64,000 nt of DNA. Source: Caballeronia sordidicola. Lineage in GTDB: Bacteria > Pseudomonadota > Gammaproteobacteria > Burkholderiales > Burkholderiaceae. This document shows, piece after piece, positions 42,482 to 52,337 of the stretch (its first letter is position 1; every line of letters starts with the position of its first letter). Below the pieces are notes generated by a model. It saw only the letters and a program-made list of their open reading frames with translations, was not told where the DNA came from and searched no databases. The stretch lies in assembly GCF_001544455.2 (NCBI RefSeq), contig NZ_FCOC02000009.1, positions 171,876-235,875 on the forward strand, in the 5' to 3' direction. The position numbers and the translations under genes were made by a program.

Positions 42482-43384
42482 TCAGTCGCGCTGCGTGGCG
42501 TACGGAAGTTTTCGGACCAGTTCGTCGAACACCAGCCGGATCCGTTTCGGCACGGGGCCGCGCTGCGGCCGGTATACGTGCAGCTTCCATGGCTCGGGCT
42601 CGAAGCGCCGCAGTATTCGCACCAATCGGCCGCTTTCCACATGCGGCCTCACCAGATATTCGGTGCATTGACTAAAGCCGATACCCGCGCATGCTGCCTC
42701 GATTTCGACCTCGGTATCGTCTGTCACGAACGCGGGCGATTGCGGCAGGAAATGCCGCTCGCCCCGGAAAATCCATGGCCAGGGCCGGCCGTTCGTGCGA
42801 TCGATCAGGCTCGTGACCGGCATGGCTTCCAGATCCTTCAAATTCTTCGGCTCACCTATCCGCTCGATCAACGCGGGAGACCCGACCACCCAGATTGGCA
42901 ACGGTCCAATCACGCGAGCGACAAAGCGGTTGTCGCCCATCACGCCGGCCCGCACGCCAATGTCGATCTGTTCGTCGACAACGGCGGACGGCGTATCGGA
43001 CAGCCTCAGGTCGAGCACGAGACCCGGATGGCGCGTCATGAGGTCGGTGAGTTGCGGCTGGACGTAGCGCCGTCCCAGTCCGCCTGGCGCGGTGATCCTG
43101 ACCGTGCCGGCCGCTTCGTCCGAGCCGACCGCGCTCGGGTCGAAAAGACCGTTGACCGCGCCCAGCGCCGCTTGTGCCTTGAGCGCGAACGACTGGCCGA
43201 ATGCGGTGATCTGGATGTTCCGGGTACTGCGGTGAAACAGCGTCTCGCCCAATGACTGTTCCAGTTCGCGCACCGCGCGCGTGACGACCTGAGGCGAAAC
43301 GCCAAGCCGTCGCGCCGCCTCGCGAAATGTTGGCGACGTTGACGCAGCGGCGAAAATCTTCAGGATTTCAAGTCGGTTGAGCAT
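42482..43384 (-). CDS. LysR-family transcriptional regulator
   Basis: A 300-residue LTTR. The winged helix occupies residues 1-60 (MLNRLEILKIFAAASTSPTFREAARRLGVSPQVVTRAVRELEQSLGETLFHRSTRNIQIT), and a periplasmic-binding-like effector domain fills the rest (AAGTVRITAPGGLGRRYVQPQLTDLMTRHPGLVLDLRLSD). It belongs to the subgroup with DsdC/AaeR-like effector domains that control neighbouring dehydrogenase genes. It is divergent from the SDR at 43645, with 260 bp between, which suggests it controls that gene. Effector unknown. Confidence 0.87.
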   Translation of the reverse strand: MLNRLEILKIFAAASTSPTFREAARRLGVSPQVVTRAVRELEQSLGETLFHRSTRNIQITAFGQSFALKAQAALGAVNGLFDPSAVGSDEAAGTVRITAPGGLGRRYVQPQLTDLMTRHPGLVLDLRLSDTPSAVVDEQIDIGVRAGVMGDNRFVARVIGPLPIWVVGSPALIERIGEPKNLKDLEAMPVTSLIDRTNGRPWPWIFRGERHFLPQSPAFVTDDTEVEIEAACAGIGFSQCTEYLVRPHVESGRLVRILRRFEPEPWKLHVYRPQRGPVPKRIRLVFDELVRKLPYATQRD

Positions 43385-43644
43385 CGGTCGAAGGTGTCCA
43401 TTATTCCAGGGAGAAGAACGAGGCCGGCTTTATTGTTCCCGGTCTGGATTTTCATGGCGTAAGGATTCAGGGTCAAGCGACGCCGATTAATTCCTCTTTT
43501 AGGAATTTTAAATGCCTGATTGTTCCATTTAAATCCATCTTCTATCTCTCCATACTTCCCTTCAAGCGTGGGGCGCATTCATCGATACACCGCACGCTCA
43601 CTTGGTCAATCGGCGGCAACGTCACAGCAAGGAGGGATGAAGGC

Positions 43645-44424
43645 ATGAACGCAGTCACGGCAACACAACGTCAGCTCGAAGGCAAGGTAGCGCTCGTCAG
43701 CGGGGCAAGTTCCGGTATTGGGCGCGCGACCGCGCTGGAGCTGGCCCGGCGCGGCGCGAAGGTGGTGGTCGCGGCCCGTCGCCGCGATGAGCTTGATCAG
43801 GTAGTTCAGGAAATAACCGCCGCGCATGGTGATGCCGCGGCCATCACGGTCGATGTGTCGAAGGAAGAGGATCTCAGGAACATGGTGGACTTCGCGGTGT
43901 CGACCTATGGACGGCTCGACGTCGCCTTCAACAACGCGGGCACCGAGGGCGTGTTCGCGCCGCTCCTGGAACAGGATGCCGAACGCTTTGACATGGTCTT
44001 CGAGCCCAACGTGCGCGGCGTGCTGAACGCAATGAAGTACGAAGCCGAGGTCATGCTCAGGCAGGGTTCGGGAAGCATCATCAACAACGCGTCGATGGGC
44101 GGCGTGATCGGCTTCGAAAATGCGTCGGTGTATATCGCGAGCAAGCACGCGGTGGTCGGCATGACGAAGACTGCATCGATTGAATGGTTTCGCCGCGGCG
44201 TGCGCGTGAACGCGCTGTGCCCCGGCCTGATCGAGACGCCTTTTCATCATCGGGGCATCTGGCCTTCGGTGGAAGCACAGCAATCGTTCGCGGCGGGAAC
44301 GCCAGCGGGGCGCTGGGGATCGGCGGAGGAGATGGCCACTATCGTGGCGTTCCTGGCATCGGATGATTCGAGCTATGTATCGGGCCACTCGCTGATCGCC
44401 GACGGCGGCTATTCGATCGCCTGA
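43645..44424 (+). CDS. Classical short-chain dehydrogenase/reductase
   Basis: A 259-residue SDR. The cofactor motif is SGASSGIGRATALELARRGAKVVVAARRRDELDQ, whose Arg residues after the second strand suggest NADPH. The active-site set is Asn in LDVAFNNAGTEG, Ser in IINNASMGGV, and Tyr-Lys in VYIASKHAVVG. It ends with the common YVSGHSLIADGGYSI. AAGGAGGGATGAAGGC precedes the ATG. The divergent LysR gene is the likely regulator. Substrate unknown; a strong terminator follows. Confidence 0.88.
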   Translation: MNAVTATQRQLEGKVALVSGASSGIGRATALELARRGAKVVVAARRRDELDQVVQEITAAHGDAAAITVDVSKEEDLRNMVDFAVSTYGRLDVAFNNAGTEGVFAPLLEQDAERFDMVFEPNVRGVLNAMKYEAEVMLRQGSGSIINNASMGGVIGFENASVYIASKHAVVGMTKTASIEWFRRGVRVNALCPGLIETPFHHRGIWPSVEAQQSFAAGTPAGRWGSAEEMATIVAFLASDDSSYVSGHSLIADGGYSIA

Positions 44425-44462
44425 TGTGATCGAGCAGCGTTCTTCGCAGAATGAGTGGGCGA

Positions 44463-44494
44463 CGCGCCCGAAGCCTCGCGTGGCTTCGGGCGCG
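44463..44494. terminator. Hairpin between convergent SDR and aldo-keto reductase genes
   Basis: A perfect 13-bp stem, CGCGCCCGAAGCC / GGCTTCGGGCGCG, with a 6-nt loop. It lies between the SDR stop (44424) and the aldo-keto reductase stop (44512), so it can serve both strands. There is no T-tract, which makes it a stable hairpin rather than a classic intrinsic terminator. Confidence 0.65.
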
Positions 44495-44511
44495 CCGTAT
44501 GCATGCGGCGG

Positions 44512-45546
<1,035 letters not shown>

Positions 45547-46170
45547 TCAGGGCTGCGCGATGAGTTCGGCGGCCTTCGCGCGCGCGGCGCGACGGCCCTG
45601 TTGATCTGCTTGGTGGCCGAGCAGCGTCCCTTCCACCGTGATCGGCTCGAAGCGGGTGATGCCTGCCATCCGGTCCCAGGTCCGCAGATACGCAACCTGA
45701 TGGTCGAAGTCCGCTTCGGGGTAATCGCCGCCGAGCGGCGCGCCTCTCGCCGCAATCACGATGAGCCGTTTGCCGGCAAGCAGGCCGGTGAGGTTTTTTC
45801 CATCGAATGTGAACAGCAGGTCCTTCTGCGATACCGCGTCGATCAGGTGCTTGAGCCGGTACGGAATGCCGAAATTCCACATCGGCGTGCTGATGACGAT
45901 GACATCGGCGTGTCGGAAGCGTTCGGCAAGTTGTCCAATCTGCCGCCATGCGCGGTCTTGTTCGGCGCTCATTGGCGTGCCTTCGATTCCGGCATATTTC
46001 GCACCGAGCGCCGGGCCGTCGAAGGGCGGCAATTCCGTGCGCCAGACATCGAGCGTATCCACCTCGCCTTGCGGATAAAGATCGTGCCAATGCCCAATAA
46101 GGCTTTGAGCGACATCGAGCGAAGCGGAACGCTCGGCGCGTGGCGACGCGACGACATGAAGCAGGCGCAT
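45547..46170 (-). CDS. azoR: FMN-dependent NADH-azoreductase
   Basis: A 207-residue flavodoxin-like AzoR protein. It opens MRLLHVVASPRAERSASLDVAQSLIGHWHDLYPQGEVDTLDVW, has PMWNFGIPYRLKHLIDAV with the flavin-contacting PMWNF loop, and FDGKNLTGLLAGKRLIVIAARG. AzoR reduces quinones and azo bonds by two electrons, protecting from thiol and quinone stress. The gene is the first of the azoR-aldo/keto reductase pair. No regulator gene adjoins directly; the TetR and AbrB genes follow on the far side. Confidence 0.88.
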   Translation of the reverse strand: MRLLHVVASPRAERSASLDVAQSLIGHWHDLYPQGEVDTLDVWRTELPPFDGPALGAKYAGIEGTPMSAEQDRAWRQIGQLAERFRHADVIVISTPMWNFGIPYRLKHLIDAVSQKDLLFTFDGKNLTGLLAGKRLIVIAARGAPLGGDYPEADFDHQVAYLRTWDRMAGITRFEPITVEGTLLGHQADQQGRRAARAKAAELIAQP

Positions 46171-46305
46171 GGATTCCCGGACGGACGAGGTTGGCTGTCT
46201 GGAATTATGGCCGCGCGAAGAGCGGGAATATAGGGGAGCGGCTGCGCATTCACTATTCCTCGCCGGGGAATAGTGACGTCTCGTTTCCGATGATGCTGAC
46301 TGCTT

Positions 46306-46617
46306 TCAGTCCGCTCGCCGGTTTCGCTGAACCTTGCCAAAATGAAGCGACAGGTAGATCCCGATGGCGAGTCCCCCGGCAAGTCCCGCTGCGGCATCCG
46401 GGCCCATGTCCAGCGAGTTCGCGTTGTGCGCCGCGATCAGGAAGGCGATGGCGAGATTGGCGAATCCCCAGATTACGTTGACGAGCGGCGGGGAATTACC
46501 CACGCCTCTTGGCCGGGCAAACGGAGTAGGGAAAGCAAGTCCCTGCAAGCCGGAAGCCAGATGCGGGACGCAATTGCACACAAGCGCCCCGACGAAAAAC
46601 GCCCAAACATGCTGCAT
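46306..46617 (-). CDS. Small membrane protein of unknown function
   Basis: A 103-residue hydrophobic protein. Segments AFFVGALVCNCVPHLASG, LVNVIWGFANLAIAFLIAAH and AAAGLAGGLAIGIYLSLHFG are likely membrane helices. Start at ATG 46617 has GAGGTAATC at the right distance. I recognise the type as a conserved hypothetical of Burkholderiales but cannot name a function. It is transcribed on the same strand as the AbrB-type transporter gene upstream (46664), 46 bp away, so it may be co-transcribed with it. Confidence 0.65.
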   Translation of the reverse strand: MQHVWAFFVGALVCNCVPHLASGLQGLAFPTPFARPRGVGNSPPLVNVIWGFANLAIAFLIAAHNANSLDMGPDAAAGLAGGLAIGIYLSLHFGKVQRNRRAD

Positions 46618-46663
46618 GTGATTACCTCGATGGTAGTAGAAAATAAAAACGTCGCTGATGCGT

Positions 46664-47788
46664 TCAACAACTTCGAGTGTCTTCGGGTCCGGCGGTATCT
46701 GCCTTCACCGCAGTGCGCCGCGCGAGGAATCGGGCGGCCAGAGGACCGACGGCCAGCACGGCCACAAAGCGCGCCATCTGCATGGCCATCACGAAGCGCA
46801 CATCCACGTTGCTCGACGCCGCGATGATCGCGACCGAATCCGCGCCTCCGGGACTTGTCGCCAGATACGCGGTCAGCGGGTCAATGCCGGCCACGGCGAC
46901 GAGCGCTGCCCCAATCCCGCCGCACACTGCAATCAGGGCCAACGAGCACGCGATGATGCGGGGCAGCGCCCTTGCTGCGTGCGCAAGAAGCGCACGCGTG
47001 AATCTCAAGCCAATCCTCCAGCCCACGAACGCATAGGCCACGGCCAGCAACCAGTGCGGCAGTTCAATCGTGAGCCAGCCGTGACGCACCAGGACGACGC
47101 CGGCAACGAGCGTGACCAGCATCGGACCCATGGGGATTCGCAGCCGCCGTCCGAGAAGCGATCCAAGCACCGCGAGGGCGAGCGTCTTGGTCAGCGGCAA
47201 CCAGGCGAGCGCGGGAAACCAGATGATCGCTGGTGCGACATGGTGCGGCCCCACGCCGCTTACCTTGGCCACGACGGAGGCGACCGCCGCCACCATCAGG
47301 ACCCGCAGGTACTGCATGACGGCCACCAGTTGCGCGTCCGCGCCGTAAGCCTCGGCCATTAGCGTCATGATGGTCGCCGCGCCCGGGCTGACGCCCCATA
47401 ACGCGGTAGTGCCCGGAAGGACGCGCATGCGGGCCAGCAGCCAACCGAGCACGCCGCTGGCCACGATCACGGAAAAAACGCCGGCGGCAAAAACGGGCCA
47501 GTGAACACTGAATTCGCCTACGGTCGACGACGGCAGCATTCCGGCGATCATGCAGCCGATGAGCCCTTGGACCGGGACGAAAGCGCGCGGCGTGAGCCGG
47601 AGTTTTCCGCCGTTGCCGCTAATGACGATCCCGGCAAGCAGAGGTCCGATCAACATGGCCGCTGGCACCCCAAGCCAGATGAGAACGGCGCCAAAGCCGA
47701 CAGAGAGAACGATGAGCGCGGCCCACTGGAAGGCCGGCGTTGATTCCTCGATCCATCCTGAAAACCGGCGAAGCGTTTCATGAGTCAT
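46664..47788 (-). CDS. AbrB-family membrane transporter
   Basis: A 374-residue integral membrane protein with about ten helices, matching the AbrB/putative ammonia monooxygenase family (PF05145). It is built of two internal repeats: FGAVLIWLGVPAAMLIGPLLAGIVIS and GWRIGLRFTRALLAHAARALPR. GTTALWGVSPGAATIMTLMAEAYGADAQLVAVMQYLRVLMVAAVASVVAKV and TSPGGADSVAIIAAS contain the conserved Ser/Pro/Gly turns (PGGA). Function is unknown, although the family is suspected to transport organic substrates. It is divergent from a TetR gene whose palindromic operators lie in between, so it is probably repressed by that regulator. Confidence 0.87.
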   Translation of the reverse strand: MTHETLRRFSGWIEESTPAFQWAALIVLSVGFGAVLIWLGVPAAMLIGPLLAGIVISGNGGKLRLTPRAFVPVQGLIGCMIAGMLPSSTVGEFSVHWPVFAAGVFSVIVASGVLGWLLARMRVLPGTTALWGVSPGAATIMTLMAEAYGADAQLVAVMQYLRVLMVAAVASVVAKVSGVGPHHVAPAIIWFPALAWLPLTKTLALAVLGSLLGRRLRIPMGPMLVTLVAGVVLVRHGWLTIELPHWLLAVAYAFVGWRIGLRFTRALLAHAARALPRIIACSLALIAVCGGIGAALVAVAGIDPLTAYLATSPGGADSVAIIAASSNVDVRFVMAMQMARFVAVLAVGPLAARFLARRTAVKADTAGPEDTRSC

Positions 47789-47838
47789 GGCTGGCGAGTG
47801 TGTGTGAGATCGGCGAGGGCAAGCGGCGGGTCAATCGC

Positions 47839-47970
47839 TTTTTGCGAGGATATCCTCGCAAAAATAGTAGAGGATGCCCTCGCATATGTCAACGATGACT
47901 GTAAAGAACCAATTTGGCCTCGATACATTAAGCTCCATGCGATGTAGTAAAATGAGAGGAAATACTCTCA
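47839..47970. promoter_or_regulatory. Palindromic operators between the AbrB-type transporter and TetR genes
   Basis: A perfect 26-bp palindrome at 47839-47864 has 13-nt arms beginning TTTTTGCGAGGAT. A partly similar dyad, GAGGATGCCCTC, lies at 47870-47881. A third, TGAGAG/CTCTCA around GAAATA, lies at 47953-47970, 26 bp before the TetR start. Their placement in a divergent region and the shared GAGGA/TCCTC content suggest TetR binding sites. Binding is not shown. Confidence 0.65.
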
Positions 47971-47995
47971 AAACTTCGCATATCGGTTAGCCAGG

Positions 47996-48619
47996 ATGAA
48001 CTTGCCCAAACAGATTTCAGACGCCGCTCGTGGGTCCGAACCCAAAGGAGAAAAGGGCCGCCTGCGCGTTGCCGCGATCATGGAGGCTGGGGTTCAGGTG
48101 TTCACGGAGAAAGGTTATGACGCGGCGACCATGACCGAGATCGCTGCCCGCTCCGGGACGGCGATCGGCTCGCTTTATCGATTCTTTCCGTCAAAGGAGT
48201 CGCTCGCCGACGCGCTGCTGCTTCGTTACGCGCTTCACGTCAAGAATGGACTTGCCGAGATGGCGCAGCAGGTGTCGGAATTGCCGCTTGAAAGCGTGGC
48301 CGATGCGTTTGTCGACTTCATGCTTGTGCTGCAATCGCAGCGCAGCTTCGCAAATTCCCTGGTAGATGCGCGTGGGGCCAGCGCTGACGAACGCGCGCGG
48401 TTTCGCGAAGTGATGCGCGGGGGCGTGGCGGACATCCTGCGCCGGGCGATTCCCGGCTTGAGCCCGGCCAAGGCGAAGCTCATGTCGGTCGTGCTGCTTC
48501 ACACACTCAAGGGCGTGGTCAATACCGCGAACGAAGAGCCCGCCATTCGAGCCATGCTCCTGACGGAAATCCGTGAACTCGTTCGCATCTATCTCGCGTC
48601 GGCATCCGGGCGCGGGTGA
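47996..48619 (+). CDS. TetR/AcrR-family regulator
   Basis: A 207-residue repressor-type protein. The N-terminal HTH is typical: LRVAAIMEAGVQVFTEKGYDAATMTEIAARSGTAIGSLYRFFPSKESLADALLL. The ligand domain is all-helical. It is divergent from the AbrB-type transporter gene, which is the probable target together with autoregulation. AAATACTCTC dyads lie before the ATG. The final bases overlap a GTG that could start the next gene. The ligand is unknown. Confidence 0.87.
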   Translation: MNLPKQISDAARGSEPKGEKGRLRVAAIMEAGVQVFTEKGYDAATMTEIAARSGTAIGSLYRFFPSKESLADALLLRYALHVKNGLAEMAQQVSELPLESVADAFVDFMLVLQSQRSFANSLVDARGASADERARFREVMRGGVADILRRAIPGLSPAKAKLMSVVLLHTLKGVVNTANEEPAIRAMLLTEIRELVRIYLASASGRG

Positions 48620-48648
48620 GGCGTGTTCTCCTGATCCAAAGAAAAACA

Positions 48649-49134
48649 ATGCGCATCGCGACATACCAAACAGCCGTGAAGTGGTTGACTGGACTACCCA
48701 CGGTAAAGCTGGTTCTGCTCGCGTTCGTGTGTACCTATGTTGCCGCCATTCCAACGATAGCCTTTGCTGTCTTTCATCCAGGAATGCCGTTCGGCGGCCC
48801 CGGCTGGGGAAAGAACGATCTCCTCAGGATTCTTTTGCTTGGCTGCTTATTGGCGCCGCTGCTTGAGACGGCAATAACGCAATGGGCTTGCATCCGACTT
48901 TTAGAAAAGCTCCGTTTTCCCACCGGAATGGCGATCGTGGTATCTGCCGCATTCTTTGCGTCAGGCCACAACTACAGCACGCTGTATATGTGCATGACAT
49001 TTCTTATCGGACTGGTGCTTGCATCGGTATTTGCGATTGAGGATGCGAGAGACGGGCACCCGTTTTTAGCGACTCTTGCAGTCCATGCCTTGCGAAACTG
49101 GGTAACGGCTGGGTTCACGGTTTTCGTCCTGTGA
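48649..49134 (+). CDS. CPBP (CAAX-protease-like) membrane protein
   Basis: A 161-residue membrane protein with about four to five helices (LVLLAFVCTYVAAIPTIAFAVF, LLRILLLGCLLAPLLETAITQWACI, GMAIVVSAAFFASG, YMCMTFLIGLVLASVFAI). It resembles CPBP proteases: the position of the EExxxR motif reads APLLETAITQW, with a single Glu, and the later motifs appear as FFASGHNY and HALRNW. The second catalytic Glu is therefore missing, so enzymatic activity is doubtful. ATG at 48649 is likely; a GTG at 48616 overlapping the TetR stop is an alternative that adds 11 residues. It probably shares the TetR transcript. Confidence 0.72.
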   Translation: MRIATYQTAVKWLTGLPTVKLVLLAFVCTYVAAIPTIAFAVFHPGMPFGGPGWGKNDLLRILLLGCLLAPLLETAITQWACIRLLEKLRFPTGMAIVVSAAFFASGHNYSTLYMCMTFLIGLVLASVFAIEDARDGHPFLATLAVHALRNWVTAGFTVFVL

Positions 49135-49568
49135 ACGGGAAAGCGGGCATTTTTATGCTCCCGGGCCAAACACCCCGTTAGACGCCGCGACAACTTCATG
49201 ACAATCCATTGATCTCCTTGCAACGGGGTAGCGCTCACAGGCTTGTAACAACTCGTAATGAATGCGCTTGAGCGCGCCGGAATAAATGTGTGACCGGTTC
49301 GTTGAAAGGGGGCTGGCAAAGTTCGCTTTCGCGTTTGTCCATCGATATCAGGGAAGCCGAAAGGCGCGTTGAATTCTGTATCGAACTTCGCGAAGAAACG
49401 GTGCAAACGTGAATAAGAAGGGCTAATTTCGGCTTTTTTTTGAATATAAATCGTAACGATTTGCATTTACAGATTAAGCCTGAGCACGGCCTTATCAGCC
49501 TTGGACTGCAAACCCTGCGCTCGCATACGACATGACAACCGGCACCACGCAAAACAGGAGAATGGAAC
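49135..49568. other. Leader of the TonB receptor gene, no gene seen
   Basis: This 434-bp region shows no convincing gene on either strand. It becomes AT-rich near 49430-49470 where the Fur-like dyad lies, and a CAGGAG ribosome-binding site sits at about 49556 before the TonB receptor start. A hairpin was not found. Confidence 0.4.
49448..49462. promoter_or_regulatory. Candidate Fur box
   Basis: AAATCG-TAA-CGATTT is a 15-bp dyad, followed by GCATTTAC. Together they resemble the Fur 6-1-6 array (GATAAT-like hexamers plus a CATTCGCATT-like end). It lies about 107 bp before the siderophore receptor start, the usual place for iron repression. Only the resemblance is seen. Confidence 0.5.
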
Positions 49569-51794
49569 GTGAAGAAAATCGATGTCCGAAGGTTCGGAAA
49601 AAAGGCAAGCGCGGGCTTGGCCGGGTCACTCGTTGCACTGACGCTGGCCCATCCGGCAGCGGCTCAGGAAACGCCGCCATCCGGCAACAAGACAGGCAAC
49701 GCGGTTGAAGCGCCGACATTGCCGCCCGTACAGGTCCGTGCAACATCCGGGCTGGCTCAGAACGATAACGTGAACGACCCCAGCCAGATCACGGGTGTAA
49801 GCAAGACGGGAACCGCGCTCAAGGACTTGCCCGCGAGCGTGCAGGTGATTCCGCGCGCGCTCCTGACCGAGCAAGGCGCGACCATGCTGCGTCAAGGCGT
49901 CAGCAATGCCAGCGGCGTGAACGTCGGCGGTCAGGATACCAAGGGCTATTACGATCACTTCCTGGTCCGTGGCCTGAACGCGCAGATCTATAACGACGGG
50001 TTCTCCGACGGCGACTTGCTGGGCGGCATCTCGCATTCGTTGAATGGCGTGGAGCGCATCGAGGTTCTGGAAGGTCCCGGCTCGGCGCTGTTCGGCAGCG
50101 GACCCCCTGGAGGCACGATCAATATCGTCCACTACGCGCCGTCCTCCGATTTCCATTTTGGCGGCAATGTGCAGTCGGGTTCGTTTGGCACCATCGGCGG
50201 TAGCGGTTATGTGACGGGACCGACCGGAATTTCGGGCTTGAACTATCGCGTCGACGCAACGGTATCGCGCTCCGATGGATTCCGTGATCTGGCCAGCCGC
50301 GATGAAGAAATCCGCCCGGCGTTCGAATGGAAGCTCGACAATCACAAGATCGATTTCTCAATCGATGCACGAGACATTCACGAAACGCCCGACTCGTACG
50401 GCCTGATCTATTTCAATGGATCGCCCATTACGGGCGTATCGCGCGACGCGAAATATTCGACGCCGTTTGCGTTCGCTCGCGGCAACTACGTTCGCCCGAC
50501 GCTTACCGACGAGTGGAAGGTCAACGACTTCCTGACCATCAACAACCGCTTTTCGTATTTGCACCGCAGCCTCGACGTGCTGGGCAACGGCGACAGCACG
50601 AGTACGAAGGTGAGCGGCAATCAAGTGGTCGGCAGGCAACTGCGCCAGCAGGACGATTCGGATAACAGCATCGACTATCAGTTGGAGCCGGTGTGGCGCT
50701 TCGCGACCGGCAGCGTCAAGCACACGTTGCTGACGGGCTTCGAGTATCAGCACCAGACCATCGATACCGAACGCAGCACGGCAGATCTGCCGAACATTCC
50801 GAATGCATTCGCCCCGGTGCCACCGGAGACTTCGCTGGCCGGGCTGACGTTTCTCTGCGACGCCAAGCACTCGTGCGACAACGATCATCTGCTCGCCAAT
50901 TACTACAGCGTTTATGCAACCGATCAGATCGACGTCACCGACAAGCTGAAAATCCGCGCGGGCGTACGCAAGGATTGGTGGGACACGTCGTTGACGCCGA
51001 ACATCACGGTGCCTGGACGGTTCGACACGCAGGGAGACCCGCTCGTGGCCGGCATGACCAACACGCGCAACGACGCGCCGGTGAGCTGGAACGTCGGCGT
51101 GCTGTACAAGGTACTGCCGTGGATGTCGCCGTACTTTGGCATCTCGAAGAGCCATCTCGCTAACTTCAACTCCGAGAATACGCAAAATGGCATTGGCGCC
51201 CCGGAATCCGCGCTGCAATACGAAGCAGGCATCAAGTTTTCGTTTCTCGATGACAGGTACGTCCTGAACACGGCGCTATTCGACGTAAAGCGCGACAACG
51301 TGGCGTCGCTGACAACCATAAACAATATCGAAAGCGTCGTCTTCGACAGTCAACGCACGAAAGGCGCGGAAGCGTCCCTGGACGCGAGCCTCACGTCGCA
51401 ATGGCATGTTATCGCCAATTTCACGGCGCAACAGGCGAAGATCACGGACAATCCGCAAGGTATTACGTCGGTCGGCAATCATCCTCAGGGCGCACCGGCG
51501 TACATCGCGAACTTGTGGACTACGTACAATTTTTCCATCGCGGGCGTGCCGGGTTTCCATGTCGGCGCGGGTGTCAACTATGTCAGCAAGACCTATAGCG
51601 ATATCACGAACGTCAATTCCATTCCGTCGTATGTGATCGCGAATGCTGCAATTGGCTATGAAGCGCCCAAATGGGGAATCGATCTCAACGTTCACAATCT
51701 GACGGACCGGCGTTACTTCGTGGCGGCGAATGCCGCGGGAGCGTACGAGGGTGAATCGTTGAGCGCGTTCGTCAACGTCCACGCCAATTTTTGA
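49569..51794 (+). CDS. TonB-dependent siderophore receptor
   Basis: A 741-residue outer-membrane receptor. A signal peptide (ASAGLAGSLVALTLAHPAAAQ) and a short N-terminal stretch with a TonB-box-like LPPVQVRA are followed by the plug (LKDLPASVQVIPRALLTEQGATMLRQGVSNASGVNVGG ... GPGSALFGSGPPGGTINIVHY). The 22-strand barrel extends to a C-terminal VHANF whose last residue is Phe, as required for outer-membrane insertion. It imports a ferric siderophore with TonB-ExbBD energy. No siderophore synthesis or ABC genes are next to it. A Fur-like site lies upstream. The downstream gene starts 119 bp later and need not be linked. Confidence 0.9.
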   Translation: MKKIDVRRFGKKASAGLAGSLVALTLAHPAAAQETPPSGNKTGNAVEAPTLPPVQVRATSGLAQNDNVNDPSQITGVSKTGTALKDLPASVQVIPRALLTEQGATMLRQGVSNASGVNVGGQDTKGYYDHFLVRGLNAQIYNDGFSDGDLLGGISHSLNGVERIEVLEGPGSALFGSGPPGGTINIVHYAPSSDFHFGGNVQSGSFGTIGGSGYVTGPTGISGLNYRVDATVSRSDGFRDLASRDEEIRPAFEWKLDNHKIDFSIDARDIHETPDSYGLIYFNGSPITGVSRDAKYSTPFAFARGNYVRPTLTDEWKVNDFLTINNRFSYLHRSLDVLGNGDSTSTKVSGNQVVGRQLRQQDDSDNSIDYQLEPVWRFATGSVKHTLLTGFEYQHQTIDTERSTADLPNIPNAFAPVPPETSLAGLTFLCDAKHSCDNDHLLANYYSVYATDQIDVTDKLKIRAGVRKDWWDTSLTPNITVPGRFDTQGDPLVAGMTNTRNDAPVSWNVGVLYKVLPWMSPYFGISKSHLANFNSENTQNGIGAPESALQYEAGIKFSFLDDRYVLNTALFDVKRDNVASLTTINNIESVVFDSQRTKGAEASLDASLTSQWHVIANFTAQQAKITDNPQGITSVGNHPQGAPAYIANLWTTYNFSIAGVPGFHVGAGVNYVSKTYSDITNVNSIPSYVIANAAIGYEAPKWGIDLNVHNLTDRRYFVAANAAGAYEGESLSAFVNVHANF

Positions 51795-51913
51795 GCGCGA
51801 AGAAAGTGGCGAGTAACAGGCGGATACGGAAAAGCGGCGCGGGGTACTCCGAAAAAAACGGCCGCATACAGGTGTAATGTATGCGGCAGGCACGCCGCCC
51901 CGAGGAGACCGTC

Positions 51914-52312
51914 ATGAACGACACACAACGACTCGCTGCCTTGCGCATCGCCTTGATTGTCGTCGGTCTGATCGCCGTATTCGCGATCTGGCCGTTAATG
52001 ATCCTGTGGCCATCCGGCTGGACGTGGCACAGCGGCCATTCCGACTATCCGCTGATGATCGTGGGGATATACGCGACGCTCGGCGTGTTTCTGCTGATTG
52101 CGTCGCGTGATCCGATGAAGCATCTGAGCCTGATCTGGTTCACGGTGTGGTCGAGCGTCGTGCACGGCACGATCATGGCGGCGCAATCCTTCGGCGTCGA
52201 AGCGGGCGGGGCGCACCATCTCGGCCATTTATTCGGCGATGTGCCTGCGCTGTTCGTTGTCGCGGCCGCGCTCGCTTTCTTGACGCCGCGCGGCGACAAG
52301 GTGCGCGCCTGA
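51914..52312 (+). CDS. DUF6632-like small membrane protein
   Basis: A 132-residue membrane protein with four helices: LRIALIVVGLIAVFAIWPLMIL, YPLMIVGIYATLGVFLLIAS, SLIWFTVWSSVVHGTIMAAQS and VPALFVVAAALAFL. The HHLGHLFGDVPALF segment and His-rich loop (WHSGHS) are typical of a Burkholderiales family that I believe is DUF6632; certainty is moderate. CGAGGAGACC precedes the ATG at 51914, which beats the in-frame start 33 nt earlier. No function is known. It ends 25 bp from the convergent SDR gene. Confidence 0.7.
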   Translation: MNDTQRLAALRIALIVVGLIAVFAIWPLMILWPSGWTWHSGHSDYPLMIVGIYATLGVFLLIASRDPMKHLSLIWFTVWSSVVHGTIMAAQSFGVEAGGAHHLGHLFGDVPALFVVAAALAFLTPRGDKVRA

Positions 52313-52337
52313 CGCGTCGCCGCGGCTGCAAACTTCC

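Noticed and set aside
48972..49552. Minus-strand open frames in the leader of the siderophore receptor
   Set aside because: No recognisable domain, no ribosome-binding site and they lie across the Fur-like region and the end of the CPBP-like gene.
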